DNA from: Pyrenopolyporus hunteri
Lineage: Eukaryota > Ascomycota > Sordariomycetes > Xylariales > Hypoxylaceae
Reading direction: 5' to 3'
NCBI GenBank assembly: GCA_902806595.1
Contig: CADCXC010000046.1
Span: 372,001 to 436,000 of the forward strand
Length of the DNA stretch: 64,000 nt
The notes below the pieces were generated by a model. It did not search any database and was not told where the DNA came from. It worked only from the letters and a program-made list of their open reading frames with translations. The position numbers and the translations under genes are program-made. Every line of letters begins with the position of its first letter. Within the stretch, counting starts at the first letter, position 1. Positions 47,487 through 57,425 of this stretch are shown here, piece after piece.

Positions 47487-47928
47487 ATAGGCGGCTTCTC
47501 GACCCAGTATATACCCTAATTCTTCTGCCGTGGATAACGAGGACGTGGTTGCATTGTCGGGGAGTTCATTGCGAATTCGCGGATTATATTGCCTAGGTAG
47601 ATTAGAACCTAGGCAGGCCGGCAAGATACATTTGCTAGATGAAATGATGATTGGCTCCGACCTACTGATCTGTGTGGTGACGAAGCCCCATTGCCATTAA
47701 TGAGCGGGTAAATATAAACACTTATACCTTCCTCCGTGGAAGCCGTAGCGTTTTATTTGTTCATTGATTTAATCAATTATTTATTTATTCATTTTTTTCG
47801 TAAGGCCATGCGCGGCTTTAAGGGGTATCTTTACGACCGCAACAATAACTCCTCGGCGAGCAAGGAATGGGACAGTAACAAAATAACAAAGTAACAAAGT
47901 AATAAGACAGAATGATAATACTTAGCTC
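47487..47928. other. Intergenic between convergent UBP2 and HTH-2EXR genes
   Basis: AT-rich with TTTATTTATTCATTT tracts and an AACAAAGT tandem (47876-47902). No gene. Confidence 0.6.
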
Positions 47929-49044
47929 TCATACCCGGATACTGTCCCTATGACTATTACTCCCAGCCGGGCCCGAAGCCGCAGAGGTCCTGGTGGAAGA
48001 ACGGGGCAAATGCGGCAGCACGGCGGCGCGCGCCTTGTCCAGCTGGGCGGGCAGGGTGGCGATGTCGTCCTTGTAGTAGATCTGGTCGTGCTGCGGGTCG
48101 AGCCACAGGAACCGCACGGCCGACCCGAGCATCAGCAGCCCGGCCTCCGACGCCACCGGCGCCAGCGTGTCGACCACCACCTGCCGCGCCTCCCGGCTCA
48201 CCTGGCTCAGCTGCCGCGCCGCCGCCTGCCGGTGCGCCAGGTACGCCGGCCAGTGCGTGTTCCAGTGCTCCGGAAACACCCCCGCCACCAGCCACGGCGG
48301 CTGCGGCAGTTTCTCCAGCCACCAGGTGCAGGACAGCGGGGAGCATGAGGACGGAGGCGGGTATAGAGACGGCGGTAGCGCGGCGGAAGATGTTAGGCTG
48401 CGGCCGGGGTCGGATCGAGACGGAGACGGAGACGGGGGCGGGGGCGGGGGCGGGAATACGGAGATTAGCGCCAGCCGCCAGATGTGCCGGCGCAGCTCGG
48501 CGGGGAGCGCGTGGAAGAGCGACGGTTCTCGGGGCCGGGCCGCCTCGCGCGGAGCCGGCGCCGGGGAGGAGGCGCTGGCTGAGAGGAGCGCTGCTATAGG
48601 GTTGCCGGGGCTGCTGCTCTGCGCCGTGCCCGAGTCGTCGGAAGCGAGCCCTTCCGAGGAGGGCCCGGCTTCGTCTGTTTGCGAGTCTGCGGGCTGCGCG
48701 TCGCGAACTGGCGAAGTTTGGTCAGGTTCTGCCGATCACGAACGGGCAACGATTCAAACGTAAGGTATGCGGTGGGTATGTGGTGGGTATGTGGTATGTA
48801 TGTACGGATCGACTGGGTACTGAGAAAAAGGAGGGCTACCTTTCTTTGGGCGACCGGAGCGCGGCGGGACGGCGGCGGACTTGGCACGGATGGCGGTGCG
48901 GATCTGACTTCTGGAGTACCCGGTGATCTCCTCTATGCGCTTCTTGCTCATACATGCGTCGTAGTAGAGCGTCCGAACACGGAAGCGCTGGATCTCGGTG
49001 AGGTGTTTGGTGTGGATTTCCTTGGGCCGATTTCCTGGTGGCAT
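47929..49044 (-). CDS. HTH-domain plus 2EXR-domain protein, unknown function
   Basis: Exons 48840-49044 and 47929-48728 join to 334 aa (donor GTAGCC, acceptor GGCAG, 111-nt intron). Residues ~12-67 form a helix-turn-helix of the Tc1/mariner-transposase or homeodomain-like type: LTEIQRFRVRTLYYDACMSK, then KRIEEITGYSRSQIRTAI, then PRSGRPKK. After a disordered Ser/Pro/Ala linker, residues ~139-320 match the fungal 2EXR domain: LFHALPAELRRHIWRLAL near its start, LSQVSREAR in the middle and VRFLWLDPQHDQIYY near its end. A poly-Pro stretch interrupts the domain. 2EXR proteins are numerous in fungi with unknown role. No transposase catalytic domain is present. Exon 2 is markedly GC-rich (GC-ending codons and CGGAGA/GGGGCG repeats), unlike the flanking genes. 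Confidence 0.82.
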
Positions 49045-50921
49045 TCTTTCTCCTTTCCTCTTCTCCTTCTTTCTCTTCGGCTTTTCTTCTTATCACTATT
49101 TATATTTATTTCGGTATAGTTAGGCTTTTGGGTTTTTGCATTTTATCCAATGAGTGATGTTGGCATACGGGGATCGGTAGCGATACGTACATGTTAATAT
49201 TCCCTTTTTTAACCTATTCTATTCCACAATTTCCCCCACTCAATTTTTTTTTTAGTTATGTTCGCGATATCATCTATCTCTATCGGGATGTTAGTGTTGT
49301 GCTAGCGATGACGATGGAGATGACGACGACAACGACAACAACAACAGTCCAATGTAACGTGGGAGGGAAAGGAGAGCAGAAGGACGTCGGGGGTAAATAA
49401 AAAGTTTTCGAGGCGGGGTTAGTCGCAGAGTTAGCGGTTAGCGTCTGTGCGAGCCAGTCGACGGTACTTGACAAGAGTGCAAAACTTTCTACCTATTGGC
49501 CATCCGGAGCGGTTTATTTAACAGATGTTTACGGATGTTTACGGATGTTTACGGATATCTACGGGGATATTTACGGATTCTTCGACCACCTATGGCAGCT
49601 ATGGTTGGGGGACAGGACAGCTCCGTTAAAAACGGGGTTCTACTCAAGCACCATATCAGTTCTCTTGTCAGAGAGGTTTTCAGTCCAATCTTAATAAATA
49701 TCTACCATATTCCTAGGTTACAAGGCATCAGACCACCATGGCTCTGGCTCTAACACGACTACCTGTTTTTACAATAACGGTGCGGTACGGGTACTTCTGG
49801 CATCAGACCTTCGCATCCCCATTATACAGCCCCTATTACGAATATCCCTCCATTATTATGTTACGTATTATTATGTTACGTACCTGATGAGTAGGTAGTT
49901 TAAGCTAGCAGTATACGAGCACTGTATCAACTTTAATCGGATTTTAACCTGTTATAGATTCAGAGAGGTACTCGCCTGCAATCTCTTACATGATGCTCGG
50001 TGAGGTTACATACCGACGACTCTTAACCAACGCGAGCAGAGATTCTTTGGTGTCAATTCAATGCTATCCTCAATGCTTGAGCACAGGTTGCCGAATACGA
50101 CGAATCGAGATCTTAACACGCAACCTCGATCAATGCCATACATAGTCATATCTTCGGGGAGAGACTTGTTCAAGCACAGCCGGTATTCTGAATCTAAACT
50201 CTGGAGTTGGAAGAGTGGGAAACAAACTACACTCGAAGCTCCTTGGTGAGTTTCATGCCAGCTATCCATAAGTAACAGATGTGATGTGATAACTTGTGGT
50301 CCAAGAGGAATAGTCATCTCCCATCGCCGCAGAAGAAGCCGCAACGCCGGATAATCCACCGTGAATAGGTAGGTATTTTATCCAAACTTAATAAGTACTT
50401 GAATAGAGAGCCAGAGAAGAAGACTTGAAAGAATAGGATTTCCACCTCCGAGTACCTCTTCTTAGAATGAAGCAGGAACGTGTCAACTACCATGATGCTA
50501 AACCCATTCAGACAACCCCGGGGGTCGCCGTTAACCGATGAATAAATCGACACGAGGAGAGATGGAAGTCAATGCCCAGGCTGTTCGTCAGTAAGAGCTC
50601 CTCCCGCGACAAGTAAGACGTGAGCTTGAAGATGGACGTCCGTTACCACGTGATGAGACAACACAGATATTTCAACAATGTAATCGAAGCGCTAGCAACT
50701 CCCGGCCTAATATGTCCTTCCCATTCCCTAATTTTCTATGATTACCAAATTTACTGCCGGCTATAACTATCCTTGGCCGCGCAGCAATTCCTCCTTCGGC
50801 TTCAACGTCTTCATAAAGTTCAACCCGTCTAATTATCTAACCTGAGTAAGCCCGGTTTATTTATTGTCGTTTGTTTACCCGTTTCTCAGCCCTCGTGGAG
50901 CAGCCTTGCCAAAGCGGTAGT
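49045..50921. other. 1.9-kb intergenic
   Basis: Upstream flanks of HTH-2EXR (-) and the orphan gene (+). Contains CT-rich leader sequence (49040-49095), an ACRAC trinucleotide-like stretch (49311-49348) and a 10-bp tandem repeat (49521-49560). Short frames are not convincing. Confidence 0.55.
49521..49560. repeat. 10-bp tandem repeat ACGGATGTTT
   Basis: Four contiguous 10-bp units, the first and last diverged (ACAGATGTTT, ACGGATATCT), then two partial units. Intergenic minisatellite. Confidence 0.85.
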
Positions 50922-51742
50922 ATGAGCCAAAAGGGAGTTCGTATGTATTTTCTACTATCATCTATCTACCACCCCACTACGTCACTCCTACCTCCTGCTT
51001 CACCGTGAAGCCTACATTTACTAATCCCTTCAATCGATAGCTCCCGGAGTCATGGCCAATACTCACCCTTATCTGACGAGGGATCAGCGAGCCGAGATGG
51101 GTTCGACGTTGGAGTACTTTGGCATGGGCTTGCCTAGCTATGCATCCTATCCGACTACGAACGAAGAGGCGTACACCTGGATTCCCCTTATGGACTTTCG
51201 TGGCCTGACGCCCGTCGACCCCTACGACATAACCCTGTTCAATGCCCGTATGTGATAATCGGTATTGTTTTACCCCCACTTCCCTATTTCATCGTGGGAC
51301 CTGGAACTCGCCACTAAGCTGACACCCAAAGACTCTTAAGCAGTCACTGATCCTCATCGCAATAGTTCTACTCTTGAATAAACCCTGGAGGACCGCCGCT
51401 CGAGCCACTACCGTGGCTAATTTGCGGCTTATCTTCGCCGTCTGTATCAAAGTCCACGCCGCCTTCAAGTCGGGCCCGCTCGAGAGAAGGGAAGTTGGAC
51501 CCTTCTACGCCATAGTCTTCGACTACATAGTAGGCGCCTCTCTACCTACGGGTCAGGGCGCCCTACGCATGGCAAACCTTGTAAACTTCTTCGTGACGGC
51601 GTTCTGGCAATACAACTCCACTGTCGGCCAAAGACTGAGACATCGTGTTCACGTAGACAATGAGATCATGATGCTGCATTTCACGATATCGGAGTTCTTC
51701 TCCATGATAACGGGTGCTAAGAAGATCTTCCTGCCCTTCTGA
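50922..51742 (+). CDS. Orphan protein, three exons, unknown function
   Basis: Exons 50922-50940 (19 nt), 51041-51247 and 51366-51742 join in phase to 200 aa starting MSQKGVPPGVMANTHPYL. Donors are GTATGT and GTATGT, acceptors GATAG and AATAG. No domain is recognised. Visible features: an aromatic first half (LEYFGMGLPSYASYP, YTWIPLMDFRGLTPVDPYDITLF), a basic segment (NKPWRTAARATTVANLRL), a mildly hydrophobic region (PFYAIVFDYIVGASLP) and a C-terminus FFSMITGAKKIFLPF. No signal peptide or clear membrane span. A start at 51052 without exon 1 is possible. Support rests on two consensus introns joining three open frames; expression is unknown. Confidence 0.6.
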
Positions 51743-52907
51743 GGGCCGATTCCCTGCGATGAACTAGGACTCCTATCTCTTCGGTGTGGGTTTAACGGAG
51801 TGGAACCATAATATTATCTGTTGATGCGGTGGAGGATGTGTTCTATAAAGACACTCACGTACCTTGCATACACAACCCCTAGCACACCTACCTACGCTTA
51901 AAATATACCCATGCAATAAAGAGTCTCTCAGATGACGATATTAACCGTAACTGCATTTATTACTAGAAAACGGAGGCGACTGTGCTAGGGTATCTTCCTT
52001 GATATTACCCCGCGAGCCCCGTACCTCTAAGCTTCGCCGTAGTACTTTCTTGCCTTATCCACGCGAGATATTAAGACATATGGTTGTTGAAGGTCTCTGA
52101 AGCGAAAAGGACACCTGAATATCCCCGTCTCGTCAAGGGAGGGCCTTCGTAACCGCGCTCCGGTCGTTCTCGTCGATTCGACTAGTACCGGCCGGGGCCG
52201 GCTTACTCTCACCGTGAAATAATCCGCCGTAACGATTTCGCGTCGTCGATCGACTCTCCGGTGATTCCTCTAGTCCCATTACTATGATGAACATCTAATA
52301 TCTTCCATTATTTAGTAGAGTGCCCCTCTTAGATTCCTCCGAGGAACTTAGCTATGCAATAGAGGAGGCTATGCATGATACACTTCGGGCCTGAGGTGGT
52401 GCCCTTCTCAGGCCACATTTTAGGATGTAGTTTTATCATCCTATCTAGATGCTGTTTCTTCGTACTTTTACTACGAGTGCTAGCCGGCCTCATATATACC
52501 AACCTCTCTAGGATACTTTTACACGGTTTACCACACGAACAGCAAACTGGCAGGGGATACGTAACCCTATCGAACCAGCCAATAGAACACACCCCTATGA
52601 TTTACCAGGTGCGCAGCTTCCCGGGATACGGCATCAATATAGTTTCTGCACGCCTCGATAGATCGACTCGGTACCTTCTTCTCGGGCACCTTCTTCTCGA
52701 GCACCGTTCTGAATAGGTAAGGGTCAACTGTTAAGTTTCTCCTTCCTCTACCACTGCTAATTTCCTGAGCGGATTCAACCAAACCCCTATTCACCTATAC
52801 CGCACGATTATTGGCTGTCCAGTATGTCCTAGGCTTCTTGACCAATATCGTCTATCAAGATGACGCCTACTGGCGAGTTCGGCGGCTAGTCACGCCATAA
52901 CGGCCCT
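51743..52907. other. Gene-poor island, left part
   Basis: No supported intact gene. On the minus strand, 52027-52288 shows two partly overlapping protein-like frames (one beginning MGLEESPESR, the other ending VDKARKYYGEA) that would need a frameshift to join; possibly a remnant. A plus-strand frame at 52375-52716 is hydrophobic without recognisable features. Confidence 0.4.
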
Positions 52908-53593
52908 TTGCCTAGCCTACCCGCACTCAACTCTATTGAATCATGGCATGATGATGATGGTGATATTGCTAGGCGTCTAATAGCGCTTCGGGGCTCTGGC
53001 TTCGACGTGTTACAGGCGCCGGTAGGCGCCGAGCTATCAGCCTTAAGAGAGCTCATCGTCCCAGACGGAAAAAAATATATCGGCATTAGCTGTTTTGCGT
53101 GGAATTAAACCTACTTCCGAGAGTCTATACAAAACCGGCCAGCATTACTTTAAAGAGGACCATTTCATCCAGTTAGCTATCTGGGAGGTCAAGGTTCGGA
53201 CCAAGATAACAACACAGGCGTCTGCGGAAACTCTCAGAACAGCCATCAATTCCTACGTTACTGGACTCAAGAGGGGCTAGGGACGGGGTGAAAACGATGG
53301 TATCACTATAGATATCAGTGCTCTTCCGTGCGCCGCAATGGGATATGGTTTGGCTAACATTGCAAAATGGGCGCAGTTAACAGAGGGTATCAAGTACCGC
53401 TTACCCATTAAGTCGGCAGACAACGGTAATGATATTCGGCAAAGTTTCAACCCATCACCTTGAAACTGACGAAGACTACGCCCTATTGTGCGGGAACGGC
53501 CCGATCGAGAGGAGCGCATCAATCCGATCCAGCGGGGCATGTATTGTCATGGACAAGCCATTTCCGAGAGAGTCAAAGATAGGGGGTCTCTAG
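52908..53593 (+). pseudogene. Decayed coding remnant with frameshifts and an internal stop
   Basis: Protein-like segments follow one another on the same strand in changing frames. Frame 1 (about 52908-53105) carries SIESWHDDDGDIARRLIALR and ELIVPDGKKYIG. Frame 2 (about 53080-53463) carries GIKPTSESLYKTGQHYF, QLAIWEVKVRT, then a TAG at 53278, then DISALPCAAMGYGLAN and QLTEGIKYRLP. Frame 3 (about 53430-53593) carries KVSTHHLETDEDYALLCGNG and CIVMDKPFPRESK. Two frame changes and one stop over ~228 codons suggest an inactivated gene rather than introns, as I see no matching splice signals. The family is not recognised. Confidence 0.4.
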
Positions 53594-53716
53594 TGCTACG
53601 AAAACCGACGCAGAGAGAGCAGAAATTAATAAAACTCTAAGAAGGTATCAGGGCGCTTATGAATTAGCCGCGATAACTTTAGCCTCGCCCAGGGGCAGAC
53701 TCTAATAGTGACTTTA

Positions 53717-53739
53717 ACACTACACTACACTACACTACA
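53717..53739. repeat. ACACT pentanucleotide microsatellite
   Basis: About four and a half tandem ACACT/TACAC units, 125 bases downstream of the decayed remnant. Confidence 0.85.
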
Positions 53740-55160
53740 GTCAAATTAATACTGCGATCAGGACTCGAGTTAGGAGCCCCTCCAAAGAGTATTAATATCG
53801 GAAATGGCTACGGGGAAACCTAACCGAAGTTAGAGTTCTGGAAACCTTCATCAAAGAAAGCGTCTAGGCAAGTCGCTCGGATTCCCGGGGGAGGGGAGGG
53901 CGGTAATTAAGATATGCTGCTGTACTCTAGAGAAAGGTAACAGGTAGTTTCGAACAGTGAGGCGTCGGGTGTTTTACATGACTTCTTAGATCGGATACTT
54001 CACTAGGTACGTAGGAAGTAGATGGCAGGTAGGGACATGTTACTTATAGACGTAGATGGTGTTTTGGCTTGAGGTTTCCACGCATTTCCAACATGTTCTC
54101 TCCGGATATATGATTATGCGTTTTGATCACAACTGGCGTTGCTGCACCAACGCCTCTATTAGGTACTCAGAAAGTTATTCAGTTATTTGTTGGGCTGTGT
54201 TGATTATCTCCGACAGCCTCCTTGGAAATCTCAGGAGCTCGTTTACCGTATTTACTGAGGAGATTGACTATATTTGGACATCTTCCCTCGAACAATGCTC
54301 CTAATCCCCTAGCTGCGACGTGCTGCGAGCCGCTTTCAGCCTCCGCTCCACGAAGTGATGATAGTGTTTGAAAGACTGGCTGGTATTCCGGAGGCGCTTC
54401 ATACTTGGTGAGAGTAGAATCGAAGTTCATATTCGCTGCCGCCATACTAGTCCCGTTAAACGAAGATAGGGTTCCGTCATGGTAAAGATCGGGAGGTCTT
54501 GGCTGCATGTTTCTTTTTAACGGCCGAGCTAGAGAGCTGGGAGGCGGGAATTGATTCTCGAAGGTGGTCTTGTCGCTAAAGCCTTGGAATATGCGCCACC
54601 ACGCCGCCACCAAATGATCATGTATATCTTTGTTGGATCGCTTCTCCTAGCTCCGGGACGCGACACTTGGCCCCCTCAAGTACAGTCTGGTCTCTAGCGC
54701 GTTAGCGACCTAAGGAACGTTCTCCGAACGATATATAGCTTAGAACCGGCTACATCGACATGTTAGTATATCATAAATTGTAGAAACTTCATAAAAGGGG
54801 ATGAGTGAGTAATCTGGGTAGTACTTTAAGGGGTGTAGTGAGCAGGCTCTTCGTTGTATGAATATATTATCACGCTCGCCGAGACCTCAATAACTCGTGT
54901 AACCGATCTCGCATAGGACTGTAAACGAGTTCTACCCAATGAAAAACGTAGGATTCGGCCTCTTCCACGCACAGACGGACTGCTTGTTTGGAGCCTGACC
55001 TCACTGGACACAATACCCCTCGCTACTCGTCTCAAACGGGGCGAGGTGCGTCTCTTTCTGCCTACCCGTCCAATACTCCTCGACACCAAGCTGTTTATCC
55101 CGTATGAGAACTTCCTTGACTCTCGGAAACCATTACTTTTCTTACTCTAGCCTCCTCTAA

Positions 55161-55184
55161 GAGCATTCGAGCATTCGAGCATTC
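55161..55184. repeat. 8-bp tandem triplication GAGCATTC
   Basis: Three perfect head-to-tail copies of GAGCATTC, 19-42 bases upstream of the ATG at 55203, so probably in its 5' leader. Confidence 0.9.
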
Positions 55185-55202
55185 GTACTATCATAAGCAA
55201 AC

Positions 55203-55706
55203 ATGGACGACGACGAATCAGTAACCATATGCACCCCCACGCACTCGACCGATCCCGGCGCCTCCACCAGCAGCTCGGTACTCTCTACCGGCGACGGCGG
55301 GCCCCGCCCGCCCCCAGTAGGGGGAAGAACATACATGATCCGGGACCTAGACTCGGGGCGAATCCTCACGCTAGAGCGCGGGAAGCTGGTTCTGAAACGC
55401 GGGGCCAGCACGAACGGGGGGTGGCGCTGGGAGTGCACAGAGGACCCGTACGGGTTCCTCGGGTTCCGCGAGATGGTGTCGTACCGGTATCTCGGGCACG
55501 ACAATCGGGTCGGGTACTGCGTCGACACCACGCTGTTCGAGCCCGCGGGGACGTATTGGCCCTGCCACGTAAAAGAAGGGGGCTATATTCTGATGGGGAG
55601 AGGCATCTCGCTTCGCAACCGGATGGGCATCGCGAAGAAGGGCCAGAGTCTGGTCCAGGTCGCGGCTGCGGCCGAGGCTGCGAGGTGGGAGTTCATCGAG
55701 GTGTAG
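55203..55706 (+). CDS. Fungal beta-trefoil-like hypothetical protein
   Basis: Intronless, 167 aa. After a ~40-residue Ser/Thr/Pro/Gly-rich N-terminus, the sequence follows a pattern seen in many ascomycete hypothetical proteins: GRTYMIRDLDSGRILTLE, then WRWECTEDPYGFLGFREMVS, YLGHDNR, and GGYILM with final AARWEFIEV. The alternation of short beta-like segments and the 'YLGHD' motif resemble actin-crosslinking/fascin-like or ricin-type beta-trefoil proteins, but no sugar- or actin-binding site can be claimed. No signal peptide. GC-ending codons are favoured. Function unknown. Confidence 0.8.
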   Translation: MDDDESVTICTPTHSTDPGASTSSSVLSTGDGGPRPPPVGGRTYMIRDLDSGRILTLERGKLVLKRGASTNGGWRWECTEDPYGFLGFREMVSYRYLGHDNRVGYCVDTTLFEPAGTYWPCHVKEGGYILMGRGISLRNRMGIAKKGQSLVQVAAAAEAARWEFIEV

Positions 55707-57425
55707 GTGGTAATTAATTCGGTAGGGCGTTCTTTTCAATACCCTCTTAAGGGGCTTTCGGTATTTCATACGACTGACCGGGCAAACAAGGTAACAATTT
55801 GGCTCCGCACTCGGTCCCCATCTCGTAGAAAACCCGTCTTGATTCCGCTTTTCACTTCGGCTTCAAGACGCACAGCTACCAACTTTATAAGGAGAGCAAT
55901 AGTTAATACGGATGGGAAGATCCCGAATGGACCGGAGGATGCGGGCTCAAATCTATACGTCGGGCCGGACCACCGAGAACTTACTCGGATCTTTGATTTT
56001 AACATCGTTAGCGAACTCGTATGTGTACCAGCCTGCCCCAGCTCCCCGAGTTTTAGCCATTCTCGGTCGAGTCACTACCTGGCACGGCGCGTGGTATCAA
56101 GGACTGGGGACAAGGTCTTGTTGATGCTATGGAGAGAAAAAGAAGAGAAAGCTAAACCGCGGTTTCATACATGGGCTCCGGCGGCGTAGCCGACCGGAGC
56201 CTCGGTGCCGGTTGCCCAGCAGGGCTAGGCCACGGCACCGAACCGTGACACTACCTTACTTTGGGTATCGTACTCGTGGAAGTATGTTATAATGATTTAC
56301 GGTTTTTCGCTATTTCTTGGATCTTAGAAAATTTCCCTTTATCATGTAGTGTGTCGAAAGGGGAAGGGTGCTCTCATGTAAAATTCATGAGTACAAGACC
56401 TTTTCTTCCTAGACATCAAATTGACTACGAGGCTTCGTATCGGCTCATGGATTTGAAGATCTACTAGGGGTTTAAGACTACCTATATCAGCCTCTGTCTC
56501 TAAATAACCGTAGCCTCCGTCGTCGGAAAAGTATGTATCCTCCTAAATTGCTAAACCCTTTAGGTGTCTTCTAGAGCGGAAGATATAGTTAAATATGAAC
56601 GTTGTAGAAAAGGGATAAAAAAATTATGCTATGGATACGGGTAACGATGCTAAAGGAGAAGAGAAGAGTTTCAAGGTTGCTAGCACTCTGAGCAATAGAG
56701 TAGTAACTTAATACTAGAGGAACTCTCATGCTATTTAAGAGACTAGGAGCGCTCCAACAAAATCCTATAGTGGTATCTAGCGACCGAAACATAAAATGCA
56801 GTAAATATCTTTTCATTTCTAACAACCCTCTAAAGGAATACTAAGGCCACGCGTCGATAGGAAGACAGAATGCGCGGAGGGGTTCATTGTATTATACATA
56901 TGTATCTAGACACGAAACCCGGGCAACAAAAGGAGTAAACGAATAGAAAATAAGGCTCGTCAAATTCATGCAGTTTATGCAATGGTGGTATCATGTCTTT
57001 CTGTACAAACACAATGATATGCTCAACAGCAACAAAGGGAAAAAAAAGGGGGGGGAAGGAACGTGCTCTCGAGCTCGAAACATTCCGCCAACGTATGGGG
57101 CGTCGTCGGCCGAGATTCTCGAAACAGCAACAACAGCATGGGACTGCCCGGGTCCAGTTCCTTCCACGTCTATAGTCTGCCCCTTGAACGCGGCTGACAC
57201 TGGTCGTTTGGCGAAGTTAGCCCGCTTGAACTCCTCTTTTCTGGGGCTTTTATTTTTTGATATTGATCCGAACTTGGATTTTTCTCATTAGGTTTCTTGC
57301 CTTCCTTCCGGTATTACTTGCTCTTGCCTTTTGATATTCATGGATTTGGTTTGTGGTTGATAATCCCGTAGCGCCCAAACCCCGGAACGCCGACGCGAGC
57401 CCCTTGGCACGTCAATATCAAATTT
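55707..57425. other. Intergenic between convergent trefoil-like gene and MSS4
   Basis: Mostly AT-rich with no recognised gene. The part at about 56991-57290 is open and protein-like on the minus strand just beyond the MSS4 stop, and may be an additional 3' exon (see findings). Confidence 0.5.

Larger units (their letters stand above)
53594..55202. other. Gene-poor island, right part, and promoter of trefoil-like gene
   Basis: Holds an ACACT microsatellite (53717-53739), a 144-codon minus-strand frame at 54179-54613 (ends with ALFEGRCPNIVNLLSKYGKRAPE; not recognised, not called as a gene) and an 8-bp triple repeat just before the next gene. Confidence 0.45.

Noticed and set aside
48167..48763. 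198-codon plus-strand frame opposite the HTH-2EXR gene
   Set aside because: Arises from GC-rich codon bias of the opposite strand; low-complexity Gly/Ala/Arg.
49521..49560. Tandem repeat as a CRISPR-like array
   Set aside because: Units are contiguous without spacers, in a eukaryotic genome.
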